A DNA stretch of 12,685 nucleotides, taken from JAIOTG01 sp964644045 (GTDB lineage: Bacteria; Patescibacteriota; Patescibacteriia; Patescibacteriales; JAGXOH01). Both the position numbers and the translations under genes were made by a program. The notes under the pieces were generated by a model. The model ran no database searches. It was not told the origin of the DNA and saw only the letters and a list, made by a program, of their open reading frames with translations. The stretch is from contig CAZXUK010000026.1 in NCBI GenBank assembly GCA_964644045.1, forward strand, positions 1 to 12,685, given 5' to 3'. Positions within the stretch are counted from its first letter, which is position 1. Each line of letters opens with the position of its first letter. Below are positions 1 through 5,664 of this stretch, piece after piece.

Positions 1-2
1 AG

Positions 3-491
3 TGCGCTTCCGTGTATTGCCGGATCTGGAAGGAGCCGCCCTGGAACGAGGATTTCTGGACCGTTCCCGGGGTTATGGATGATCTGCGAAGGGAAATGGC
101 CAAAGACGGAGCCTCCGGCTTCCTTTCCCTATCCGAAAAAGAAAGGCTTGAAGTAGTCGGTTTTACTTGGGGTTATCGAGTTGACGCCCAACAATTAGCC
201 GAATTGGCCTCCAATTCTGAGATCAAAAAATTTTTTGATCCGGGGGAGGTCGGGTTTTACATTGACGAACTCGGAGTCGCTCCCGACTACAGGGAGAGGG
301 ATATCGGCAAGAGCTTGACCAAGCTGTTATTGGGCCGGGCTCTTCTCCAGGGAGTTGAAAAGATCTTTTTGAGGACGGATAGGAAAGCTGTGGCCGCCAG
401 AAGCGTGTATAGTAAGCTAGGGTTCCGGGAATTGTCTTTGGTTGACGGAGTCTATGACCAAAGGAATTACTGGGCCCTAATAATTCGTTGA
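3..491 (+). CDS. GNAT-family N-acetyltransferase (5' end outside window)
   Basis: This is an acetyl-CoA-dependent N-acetyltransferase of the GNAT fold; the acceptor substrate is unknown. The reading frame is open to the left edge, so the N-terminus is missing. A GTG at 12 is the first possible start, but the sequence right after it (CRIWKEPPWNEDFW) already resembles the family's first helix, so the real start lies upstream. The acetyl-CoA-binding motif A is visible as ELGVAPDYRERDIGKSL, the equivalent of V-x-P-x-x-R-x-x-G-I-G. The C-terminal part (RSVYSKLGFRE) is the usual GNAT ending, where an Asn often precedes the Tyr-containing segment. Codon use is GC-richer than in the genes right of 3 kb. 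A strong hairpin terminator follows. The family is secure; substrate and symbol cannot be assigned. Confidence 0.85.
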   Translation, partial: CASVYCRIWKEPPWNEDFWTVPGVMDDLRREMAKDGASGFLSLSEKERLEVVGFTWGYRVDAQQLAELASNSEIKKFFDPGEVGFYIDELGVAPDYRERDIGKSLTKLLLGRALLQGVEKIFLRTDRKAVAARSVYSKLGFRELSLVDGVYDQRNYWALIIR

Positions 492-515
492 TCTTTGCTT
501 GAATCCATCGAAATA

Positions 516-543
516 GGGGAGATACATTTACGTGTATCTCCCC
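516..543 (+). terminator. Intrinsic-type terminator after the GNAT gene
   Basis: A perfect 11-bp stem (GGGGAGATACA at 516-526 with TGTATCTCCCC at 533-543) closes a 6-nt loop. A T-rich run follows (taactttatttgctgttttta). It lies 24 nt after the GNAT stop codon, as expected of a rho-independent terminator. The T tract is interrupted rather than continuous. Confidence 0.8.
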
Positions 544-631
544 TAACTTTATTTGCTGTTTTTATTTTTGAAATATATTTTTGCGGTTTTGTTCCGCTTT
601 TCGGTATTGTTTAAATATTAAATAAAAAATT

Positions 632-1447
632 ATGACCCAAGGTGTTACTAAAAAAAAGGGAGGGAAGCCCGGAAAAAAGTTGGCCGTTTTCGCCGGCGTG
701 CACGGAGATGAGAGGGCCGGAGTTTTTGCGTTGGAAAAATTGATAAAGAACATTGAGCCCGAGGCCGGGGAAGTTTATTTTGTCTATGCCAACCCCGAGG
801 CCATAGAGCGGGATGTTCGGTATACGGAAAAGAATTTGAATCGATGTTTCCTAAAAGAGGCGGGAGTTGAAAATTATGAGGAGAGAAGGGCTAAAGAGCT
901 GATGCCGATACTGGACGAGTGCGACGCTCTTTTGGATCTGCACGCCAGCAACAACAAGGAGGCCACCCCTTTTATTATTTGCGGGGAGGATTGCCGGGAT
1001 ATCGTCGGGATCTTTGATTTTGATATTGTCTCTTTCGACTGGGATGATATTGAGCCGGGAGCGACCGACGGCTATATGTACAATCAAGGCAAGCCGGGGA
1101 TATGCCTGGAGTGCGGCTCTCTCCATCAGTCGGAAGAGAACGCCGATCTGGCCTATGTCTCGGCTTTGCGGTTTTTGGAGTATTTCGGGGCCGTAAAAAA
1201 TGAAGCGGGGGAATACAACAAGAGACCCCAAAGATCGGTTCAGGTGGTCCGGGCCGTTAAAAAGAAGACCGAGGACTTCGGCTTTGTTAAGGATTTTGCC
1301 GATTTTAAAAAATTAACTCCGGGAGAAGTTTTTGCTTGGGACGGCGAAGAGAAATACGTGGCCGGAGAAGATGAATGTATAATTTTTCCCGACAGTGATC
1401 AAAAGATCGGGGACGAGGTGTTTGTTCTGGGGAGATTCGTCCGGTAA
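632..1447 (+). CDS. Succinylglutamate desuccinylase/aspartoacylase-family zinc hydrolase
   Basis: This is a probable zinc-dependent amidohydrolase or carboxypeptidase of the AstE/AspA branch of the M14 metallopeptidase fold, cytoplasmic. The zinc-binding HxxE is in GVHGDE (H24, E27). The third ligand is H104 in DLHAS, the substrate-binding Asn-Arg pair is in NLNR (N69, R71), and the catalytic glutamate is E160 in LECGSLHQ. After residue 190 a C-terminal beta-rich domain follows, as in family members. At 271 aa the length is typical. The ATG at 632 is preferred because it leaves room for the core strand LAVFAGVHGDE; no Shine-Dalgarno is visible and the N-terminal 16 residues are Lys/Gly-rich. 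No arginine-catabolism (ast) genes lie nearby, so the true substrate (N-acyl amino acid or another small amide) is unknown. The family is secure, the symbol is not. Confidence 0.85.
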   Translation: MTQGVTKKKGGKPGKKLAVFAGVHGDERAGVFALEKLIKNIEPEAGEVYFVYANPEAIERDVRYTEKNLNRCFLKEAGVENYEERRAKELMPILDECDALLDLHASNNKEATPFIICGEDCRDIVGIFDFDIVSFDWDDIEPGATDGYMYNQGKPGICLECGSLHQSEENADLAYVSALRFLEYFGAVKNEAGEYNKRPQRSVQVVRAVKKKTEDFGFVKDFADFKKLTPGEVFAWDGEEKYVAGEDECIIFPDSDQKIGDEVFVLGRFVR

Positions 1448-1450
1448 AGC

Positions 1451-1633
1451 TTGAAATTTTTGGTTATAACAGGGATAATATTAAAAAGAATAACCGCCAA
1501 GGTTTTTACTTTCAATCCGGCCTCTAGAAGAGTTCTTGAGAAGAACGGTTTTGAATTGGAGGGGACTTTAAAAAAGGAAGCCAAGAAAGGCAACAAATAC
1601 TTAGATGCTTATCTTGTGGCCAGGGTGAAATAA
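1451..1633 (+). pseudogene. C-terminal remnant of a second GNAT acetyltransferase
   Basis: The frame starts directly after the stop codon of the preceding hydrolase, 3 nt later, from a TTG. It encodes only about 60 aa, reading ITAKVFTFNPASRRVLEKNGF, then ELEGTLKKEAKKG and a final hydrophobic strand. This matches the last third of RimJ/RimL-type (Acetyltransf_3) enzymes, where Asn-x-x-Ser-x-x-x-Leu-x-Lys-x-Gly-Phe is the signature. The N-terminal two thirds, including the acetyl-CoA pyrophosphate loop, are absent. It is therefore most likely the tail of a gene lost by deletion, retained by chance and still open. A small expressed protein cannot be excluded, but no start signal is visible. Confidence 0.6.
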
Positions 1634-1679
1634 TCTTTAGATTACATCCCAAGATAAAAATCCGGAATCTAAGGCCTGG
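1618..1679. repeat. Imperfect inverted repeat between GNAT remnant and AbiE operon
   Basis: CTTTAGATT at 1635-1643 pairs with AATCTAAGG at 1666-1674 (one G-T pair). Outside it, CCAGG at 1620-1624 pairs with CCTGG at 1675-1679 across an unpaired 10-nt bulge. The loop is 22 nt and no T tract follows. It could be a weak terminator or leftover of a mobile element; the function is unknown. Confidence 0.35.
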
Positions 1680-1695
1680 TCTCGACTGATAAAAT

Positions 1696-1724
1696 TTGAC
1701 AAATAAATAATGTTCCTTTATAAT
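1696..1724 (+). promoter_or_regulatory. Perfect-consensus sigma70-type promoter of the AbiE operon
   Basis: TTGACA at 1696-1701 and TATAAT at 1719-1724 are separated by exactly 17 bp. The -10 box ends 6 nt before the ATG at 1731, so transcription should start at or within a base or two of the A of that ATG, giving a leaderless mRNA. This also rules out the upstream in-frame ATG at 1710, which lies inside the promoter. Confidence 0.85.
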
Positions 1725-1739
1725 GTACATATGAGTACA
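1724..1739. promoter_or_regulatory. Candidate AbiEi operator (dyad over the start codon)
   Basis: TGTAC at 1724-1728 and GTACA at 1735-1739 form an inverted repeat with a 6-nt centre. The dyad begins on the last base of the -10 box and spans the start codon. AbiEi antitoxins are known to repress their own promoter through inverted repeats, so this is a plausible operator. The arms are short and only one dyad is seen. Confidence 0.5.
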
Positions 1740-2300
1740 GGAAAAAGGGACAATACTTCAGATAGGTTTAAAAAATTGGCCGAGATGGGCGAGGTTCTTT
1801 TTCATGCCGGAGACCTGGCCAATTTATGGCAGATAAAGGATAAAAACACCCTTTACACCACTTTAAAAAGATATACGCAAAAAGGATTGCTGCACCGGAT
1901 ACACAAGGGCTTTTACTCTCTAAAAAAACCCGAGGACATAGATCCGGTGCTTTTGGGTATAAGATCTTTAAACGGTTTTGCCTACTTGAGCACCGAGACC
2001 GTTTTGGCCCGGCACGGGGTCATTTTCCAAAGTCCTTCCGCCATTACCTTGATCGGATCCAAGTCCGAGAAGTTTTCTCTGGGCGGTAATTTTTATATAG
2101 TCAGGCAACTGAGTGACAAATATTTGTTCAATTCTTCCGGGATCAGTCTAGGCGGCGGTTATTATCAGGCCGAGCCGGAGAGGGCGGTGGCTGACCTGCT
2201 TTATTTCAACCCTGAGCATTATCTGGACGGCGAGGATCTGGTGGACTGGGAAAAAGTGGACGAAATCCGAAGAGAAGTGGGTTATAAAATTAGTAAATAA
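1731..2300 (+). CDS. abiEi: Type IV toxin-antitoxin antitoxin, AbiEi family
   Basis: This is the antitoxin and autoregulator of an AbiE system. In this class the antitoxin counters the toxin's activity without stable binding to it and represses the operon. The N-terminal winged helix-turn-helix is visible as DLANLWQIKDKNTLYTTLKRY followed by the wing KGLLHRIHKGFYSL, roughly residues 25-65 of the protein from 1731. The middle and C-terminal parts (FAYLSTETVLARHGVI, PERAVADLLYF) match the AbiEi_4/COG5340-type effector domain, whose conserved A-x-x-D-L-L segment is present. From the ATG at 1731 the protein is 189 aa, the usual size. The start at 1731 was chosen because the promoter covers the longer 1710 start. 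The toxin gene follows after 5 nt, the canonical order. The assignment does not depend on the symbol, which is used in the family sense. Confidence 0.88.
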   Translation: MSTGKRDNTSDRFKKLAEMGEVLFHAGDLANLWQIKDKNTLYTTLKRYTQKGLLHRIHKGFYSLKKPEDIDPVLLGIRSLNGFAYLSTETVLARHGVIFQSPSAITLIGSKSEKFSLGGNFYIVRQLSDKYLFNSSGISLGGGYYQAEPERAVADLLYFNPEHYLDGEDLVDWEKVDEIRREVGYKISK

Positions 2301-2305
2301 TTTTT

Positions 2306-3061
2306 ATGTTTTTACCCCAACAAAAAGACGCTGTTCATAAAGCTTGGATGTTTCGTGTGTTAAAAGAGATCGCCGAGGACAGTTATTTGGTCTCGGTGTT
2401 GCGCTTTAAAGGAGGAACTTGCGCCTCTATGAGAAATTTGCTTGACCGTTTTTCCGTGGATCTGGATTTTGATCTGGCGGGAGACAAGAAAGAAGTTCCC
2501 AAGGTTCAAAAACATCTGGAAATGATCTTTGAGGAGCTGGGACTGGAGATAAAAGATAAAAGCCAAAAAGCGCCCCAATATTTTTTGAGGTATCCAGGAG
2601 AGGGTTCGAGCCGGAATAATTTAAAAATAGATACTTTTTTCCCGCCCTTAAAGGGGAACAAATACGAGGCGGTCCGACTGGTGGAGATAAACAAGATTCT
2701 ATATTGCCAGACGATCGAGACCATGTTCGCCAACAAATTGATCGCGTTGGTGGACCGCTTCAAAAAAGGCAGAGGCATAGCTTCCAGGGACCTTTATGAT
2801 ATCCATTATTTTTTTATGCGGGGCTATGGTTATGATAAAAAAATTGTAGAGGAGTATTTCGATCAAAATATCGCGGACTTTTTAAAAGAACTGGACGATT
2901 TTATAGACAAGAATATAACCCAAAGAACGATCGACCAAGATCTGAATTTTCTGCTTCCGCCGGACAAGTTTCAAAAGACAAGAAAAAACTTGAAACCCGA
3001 AACTTTGATGTTTCTGCGGGACGAGATCAAAAGGGTTTCGGTTCCGAGAGCTGATGCTTAA
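2306..3061 (+). CDS. abiEii: Type IV toxin-antitoxin toxin, AbiEii/AbiGii nucleotidyltransferase
   Basis: This is a probable nucleotidyltransferase toxin of the DNA polymerase beta-like fold. Relatives transfer nucleotides to RNA targets such as tRNA 3' ends and cause growth arrest or abortive phage infection. The family motifs are complete: FKGGT at 34-38 followed by RFSVDLDF with metal ligands D52 and D54, then LKIDTFF (K107, D109). Further on is the helical signature ETMFANKLIAL (K144) and SRDLYDIHYF (R161, D162, D165). At 251 aa it lies in the normal range. The start at 2306 is 5 nt after the antitoxin stop, so translation is probably coupled. No Shine-Dalgarno is visible. The catalytic residues are intact, so the toxin is predicted active. 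The alternative of a plain AbiEii-like enzyme without toxicity is unlikely given the adjacent antitoxin. Confidence 0.9.
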   Translation: MFLPQQKDAVHKAWMFRVLKEIAEDSYLVSVLRFKGGTCASMRNLLDRFSVDLDFDLAGDKKEVPKVQKHLEMIFEELGLEIKDKSQKAPQYFLRYPGEGSSRNNLKIDTFFPPLKGNKYEAVRLVEINKILYCQTIETMFANKLIALVDRFKKGRGIASRDLYDIHYFFMRGYGYDKKIVEEYFDQNIADFLKELDDFIDKNITQRTIDQDLNFLLPPDKFQKTRKNLKPETLMFLRDEIKRVSVPRADA

Positions 3062-3413
3062 TTTATAGGGATGGATTCAAAATTCAGGACTTGATGACCT
3101 TAATACAAGATCATTCCTAAAATTTAATAGCTCTTTTAATGTTCATACTCTGGAAGTCGGCAAGTAAAATCATATAGAATTCGTATAATTCAAAATTCAA
3201 GACCTAACCCCATTACAGATGTTTATCTTTTAACCAAGGGGAAAAGTTGTTTTTAGGAGCCCCAAACAGAGAAGAGTTTAAAATAATAGCCCCAATAAAG
3301 GTAACATAAGAAGGTTATAGAGGACTTGATGCAAGAAAAGAAATAGTTTAAAGTAATCCTATGTTCGCTTGATTAATTTTATAAAATATTTTTGAAAATG
3401 AACTTGAAAAGCT
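3062..3413. other. 350-bp gene-free region with repeats and possible debris
   Basis: No intact gene is visible. The region holds a 16-bp direct repeat (separate entry) and the 13-mer CTTTTAATGTTCA at 3133-3145, which recurs at 8212-8224 beside the left end of the insertion sequence. A frame at 3211-3351 reads like protein (for example LGAPNREEFKIIAPIKVT, then EGYRGLDARKEIV) but has a stop at 3307-3309 and no start. I do not recognise that protein. The region most resembles a scar left by gene loss or old mobile elements. No convincing promoter for the following gene was found. Confidence 0.5.
3075..3203. repeat. Pair of 16-bp direct repeats
   Basis: ATTCAAAATTCAGGAC at 3075-3090 and ATTCAAAATTCAAGAC at 3188-3203 match at 15 of 16 positions, 97 bp apart. 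An 11-bp match to the sequence starting inside the first copy (AGGACTTGATG) recurs at 3321-3331. They could be ends or target duplications of a decayed element. No transposase is present between them. Confidence 0.5.
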
Positions 3414-4217
3414 ATGAATAAAATAATAAAAGATATATGGAATTTCAGGGATAAGAAAATTCCTAAGACATCTGTCGGCTTGAGAAATAAGATCGATGAT
3501 TATATTTATATTGAAATAGAAGAAAATAATCAACACAAAGAAGACCTTGTTTCTTTGCATGATTATGGGATAAAAGGTATAAACCACTATCATGCCGAAT
3601 GGAATCCACCTTATTATAATTCCATTCCGGGTTCCATTCCGCAATTATTGGCCAGGCGCACCTTGGCGGAGAAAATGGCCAATATCAATAAAGAGTTAAA
3701 AGAGATCGGATTAGAACTTTTTGTGTTTGACGCTTACAGACCAATAGACGTTCAAAATCATTTTTATTTTGAGGAAATGCCAAAACTTATTAGAAAACTG
3801 TATCCTTATTTGAGCAAAGAAGAAGCAAGGGAAAAAGTAAAGGAATATTGGGCTCCGGGGAGTAAAACAAAAGAACAATTGGAAAAGAATATTCCGCCCC
3901 ATCTTACAGGTGGAGCTGTAGATTTAACCCTGAGCCACATTAAATCCGGTCAATTATTGGAGATGGGAACAATTTTTGATGATATTTCAGAAAGATCTCA
4001 TCTTGATTATTTTGAAAAAATGGAAAAAGAAAAATTAGGGTTTACGGAAACTGAAGCCAAGAAGAACAGAAGGCTTCTGTATAACATTATGGATTCGGCT
4101 GATTTTTCCTGTAATCCTAAAGAATGGTGGCATTTTAGTTTCGGGGATCAAATGTGGGCATTTTTAAAGGGCAAGGAAAAAGCCTTTTATGGTATGGCGC
4201 ATATAATAGAAAAATAA
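3414..4217 (+). CDS. VanX/DdpX-like D-Ala-D-Ala dipeptidase (M15 family)
   Basis: This is a zinc-dependent dipeptidase that, in the VanX/DdpX family, cleaves D-alanyl-D-alanine. It acts in peptidoglycan-precursor turnover, dipeptide salvage or glycopeptide resistance. The family's core residues are in place: R109 in FDAYRP (the VanX catalytic Arg), zinc ligands H163 and D170 in PPHLTGGAVDLTL, and the catalytic Glu with the third ligand in KEWWHFSFG (E237, H240). At 267 aa it is somewhat longer than VanX itself, with an N-terminal extension of about 60 residues. No signal peptide is visible, so a cytoplasmic location is likely. The start is the first ATG, with a weak purine stretch upstream. 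It is AT-rich and lies 10 nt before the PPTase gene, so the two are probably cotranscribed. There is no VanR/S/H/A nearby, so resistance is not implied. Confidence 0.85.
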   Translation: MNKIIKDIWNFRDKKIPKTSVGLRNKIDDYIYIEIEENNQHKEDLVSLHDYGIKGINHYHAEWNPPYYNSIPGSIPQLLARRTLAEKMANINKELKEIGLELFVFDAYRPIDVQNHFYFEEMPKLIRKLYPYLSKEEAREKVKEYWAPGSKTKEQLEKNIPPHLTGGAVDLTLSHIKSGQLLEMGTIFDDISERSHLDYFEKMEKEKLGFTETEAKKNRRLLYNIMDSADFSCNPKEWWHFSFGDQMWAFLKGKEKAFYGMAHIIEK

Positions 4218-4227
4218 AAAGTTATTT

Positions 4228-4926
4228 ATGCCGCAAGAGGTTTTTAATCGTGGAGGGAATATTTTTTCCAATGAAGCGCACATCTTTATAATAAAACCTG
4301 ATGAAAGTTTAATTAATTTTAAAAAATATTTTGATTTACTTAGTAAAGAGGAAAAAAATCGTGCTAAATTTTATCATTACAGAAATGATGCAATAAAATT
4401 TTTAATTGCCCATATTTTTTTAAGATTAATATTATCTCGGTATCTCCGGTCAAGTCCCAAATCTATAATTTTTAAAGAAGATTCTTATGGATGCCCATTT
4501 ATTGCAAAAAACAATGGAGATAACGATATTGAATTTAGTTTATCTTATGCCAAGGATGCTGTAGTTCTTGCTATTTCAAAAGAATTCTTAATCGGAGTAG
4601 ATATAGAACATTATCGCCAATTAGATTTTACTCAAGTAGCCCAAACTTGTTTTTCTCAAGAGGAATTTTTAGACGTTTTTAAAGATACGTACAACAAAAA
4701 AGAAATAATGTATAAGTTTTTTTTGTATTGGACAATGAAAGAAGCTTGCACTAAACTACTTGGATACGGTTTATCAATGCCATTACAAAATTTTTCTTTT
4801 AAAACAAAAAACAAAGAGATAGATTTTGCAGAAGACTCCTTTTTGTATAATGAATCATCTTTTTGGCAGCTATACAATTTTAACAATATAAGATTGGAGA
4901 GATTGTTATTAAAGGAGATAATGTGA
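4228..4926 (+). CDS. Sfp-type 4'-phosphopantetheinyl transferase, C-terminus altered
   Basis: This enzyme moves phosphopantetheine from CoA onto a serine of carrier proteins. Family motifs appear in order: LSKEEKNRAKFYHY near 38-51, the magnesium-binding GVDIE at 123-127 (D125, E127), and WTMKEACTKLLGYGL (W168, K171, E172). The usual FNxSH motif reads FSLSYA, with Tyr where His is common. At 232 aa the size is near normal, but the last 12 residues (IRLERLLLKEIM) are encoded by DNA that in another frame encodes a ligase segment. The natural end after WQLYNFNN has therefore been replaced. A start at 4228 follows the dipeptidase stop by 10 nt. A carrier-protein domain is encoded immediately downstream and is the obvious substrate. 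Activity is likely but not certain given the swapped tail. Confidence 0.88.
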   Translation: MPQEVFNRGGNIFSNEAHIFIIKPDESLINFKKYFDLLSKEEKNRAKFYHYRNDAIKFLIAHIFLRLILSRYLRSSPKSIIFKEDSYGCPFIAKNNGDNDIEFSLSYAKDAVVLAISKEFLIGVDIEHYRQLDFTQVAQTCFSQEEFLDVFKDTYNKKEIMYKFFLYWTMKEACTKLLGYGLSMPLQNFSFKTKNKEIDFAEDSFLYNESSFWQLYNFNNIRLERLLLKEIM

Positions 4927-5603
4927 TTAGATCTTATGACAATAAAGGAGAAGCTAATAAAAAATCTTTTTATAAAGAATGGTTAAAAACCGGGGATATT
5001 GGTTATTTTGATAAAGACGGATATCTTTATATTCAGGGAAGAGTTAAAGAGATAATAAATAAAGGTGGGCAAAAAATATTTCCCCGGGAGATTGAAGAAA
5101 CTTTTTTAAAGCATCCGGATGTTTCGTCTGTTGTGGCCTTTGGATATCCTCACCCTACTTTAGGGGAGGATATTGTTGCTGGAGTTGTTTTGAAGAAAAA
5201 AAATAAAAAAAGCAAGGCGAAGCTCAAAGAATTTGCTAGAAAAGAATTGCCTTATTTTAAAATTCCAACAAAATTGATTATTGTGGACGGTATCCCAAAA
5301 ACAATGTCGGGTAAGATACAAAGAGTAGGTTTATATAAACATTTCAAGGATTATCTAGAAAGAACAGAGCTTGCTCATCAAGAACCTTCCACTCATTTGG
5401 AAGAAAAAATACTTAAAATATGGAAGCAAGTATTAAAAAAAGAAGAGATTGGTTTGGATGATAGTTTTTTTGAAGTAGGAGGAGATTCATTGTCAGTAGC
5501 GGAATTAGTGAATAAAATAAAGGAAAATGGGCTTTATCTTGACTTGCAAGATGTTTACAGTCATCCTACTATTAAAGACATGGTAAAGAAAATAAAAAGT
5601 TAA
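4923..5603 (+). CDS. Truncated acyl-adenylate ligase C-terminal subdomain fused to carrier protein
   Basis: The product is the last quarter of an ANL-family adenylating enzyme followed by a phosphopantetheine carrier domain. Visible ligase motifs are TGDIGY (A7, 23-28), GRVKEIINKGGQKIFPREIEE (A8 hinge region, 39-59) and PKTMSGKIQR (A10, catalytic Lys131). The NKGGQKIFPREIEE form resembles acyl-CoA/aryl-acid ligases more than amino-acid-selecting NRPS domains. The carrier domain (about 157-226) has DDSFFEVGGDSL with S189 as the attachment site. The large N-terminal ATP/substrate domain (A1-A6, several hundred residues) is absent. Coding homology continues upstream of the GTG at 4923 to about 4890 in the same frame, up to a stop at 4881. 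The GTG is thus only the first usable start, overlapping the PPTase stop. The carrier may still work; adenylation should not. Confidence 0.82.
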   Translation: MIRSYDNKGEANKKSFYKEWLKTGDIGYFDKDGYLYIQGRVKEIINKGGQKIFPREIEETFLKHPDVSSVVAFGYPHPTLGEDIVAGVVLKKKNKKSKAKLKEFARKELPYFKIPTKLIIVDGIPKTMSGKIQRVGLYKHFKDYLERTELAHQEPSTHLEEKILKIWKQVLKKEEIGLDDSFFEVGGDSLSVAELVNKIKENGLYLDLQDVYSHPTIKDMVKKIKS

Positions 5604-5610
5604 TTAAATT

Positions 5611-5639
5611 TTGACCATTTTGTAGTTGTTCTGTATACT
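5611..5639 (+). promoter_or_regulatory. Sigma70-type promoter of the ProRS gene
   Basis: TTGACC at 5611-5616 and TATACT at 5634-5639 have a 17-bp spacer, one mismatch each to consensus. Transcription should start near 5646, giving a leader of about 19 nt with a purine-rich AGAGAAG before the ATG at 5665. The upstream in-frame start at 5626 falls inside the promoter and is rejected. Confidence 0.75.
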
Positions 5640-5664
5640 AGAAACAAAAAAAGAGAAGATATTT

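Noticed and set aside
583..597. GCGG/CCGC hairpin upstream of the zinc hydrolase as a riboswitch or second terminator
   Set aside because: The stem has only 4 bp with a 7-nt loop; this is too weak to support a call.
851..1231. 126-codon minus-strand frame
   Set aside because: It lies entirely opposite the well-supported zinc hydrolase gene and shows no recognisable domain; it is an antisense shadow.
1710..1730. Longer start (ATG 1710) for the AbiEi antitoxin
   Set aside because: It lies inside the -35/-10 promoter, so the codons would not be on the transcript from that promoter.
3075..3203. CRISPR array
   Set aside because: There are only two full repeat copies of 16 bp, with a single long interval and no cas genes nearby.
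3414..4217. Vancomycin-resistance cluster around the VanX-like gene
   Set aside because: No VanH, VanA/B ligase or two-component genes are present; a housekeeping or salvage dipeptidase is more likely.
4923..5603. Functional NRPS adenylation module
   Set aside because: The ATP- and substrate-binding N-terminal domain is missing, and the A8 motif is of acyl/aryl ligase type rather than amino-acid NRPS type.
5626..5664. Longer start for ProRS at 5626
   Set aside because: It overlaps the promoter and adds 13 residues that do not resemble the ProRS N-terminus; the ATG at 5665 has a purine-rich stretch upstream.
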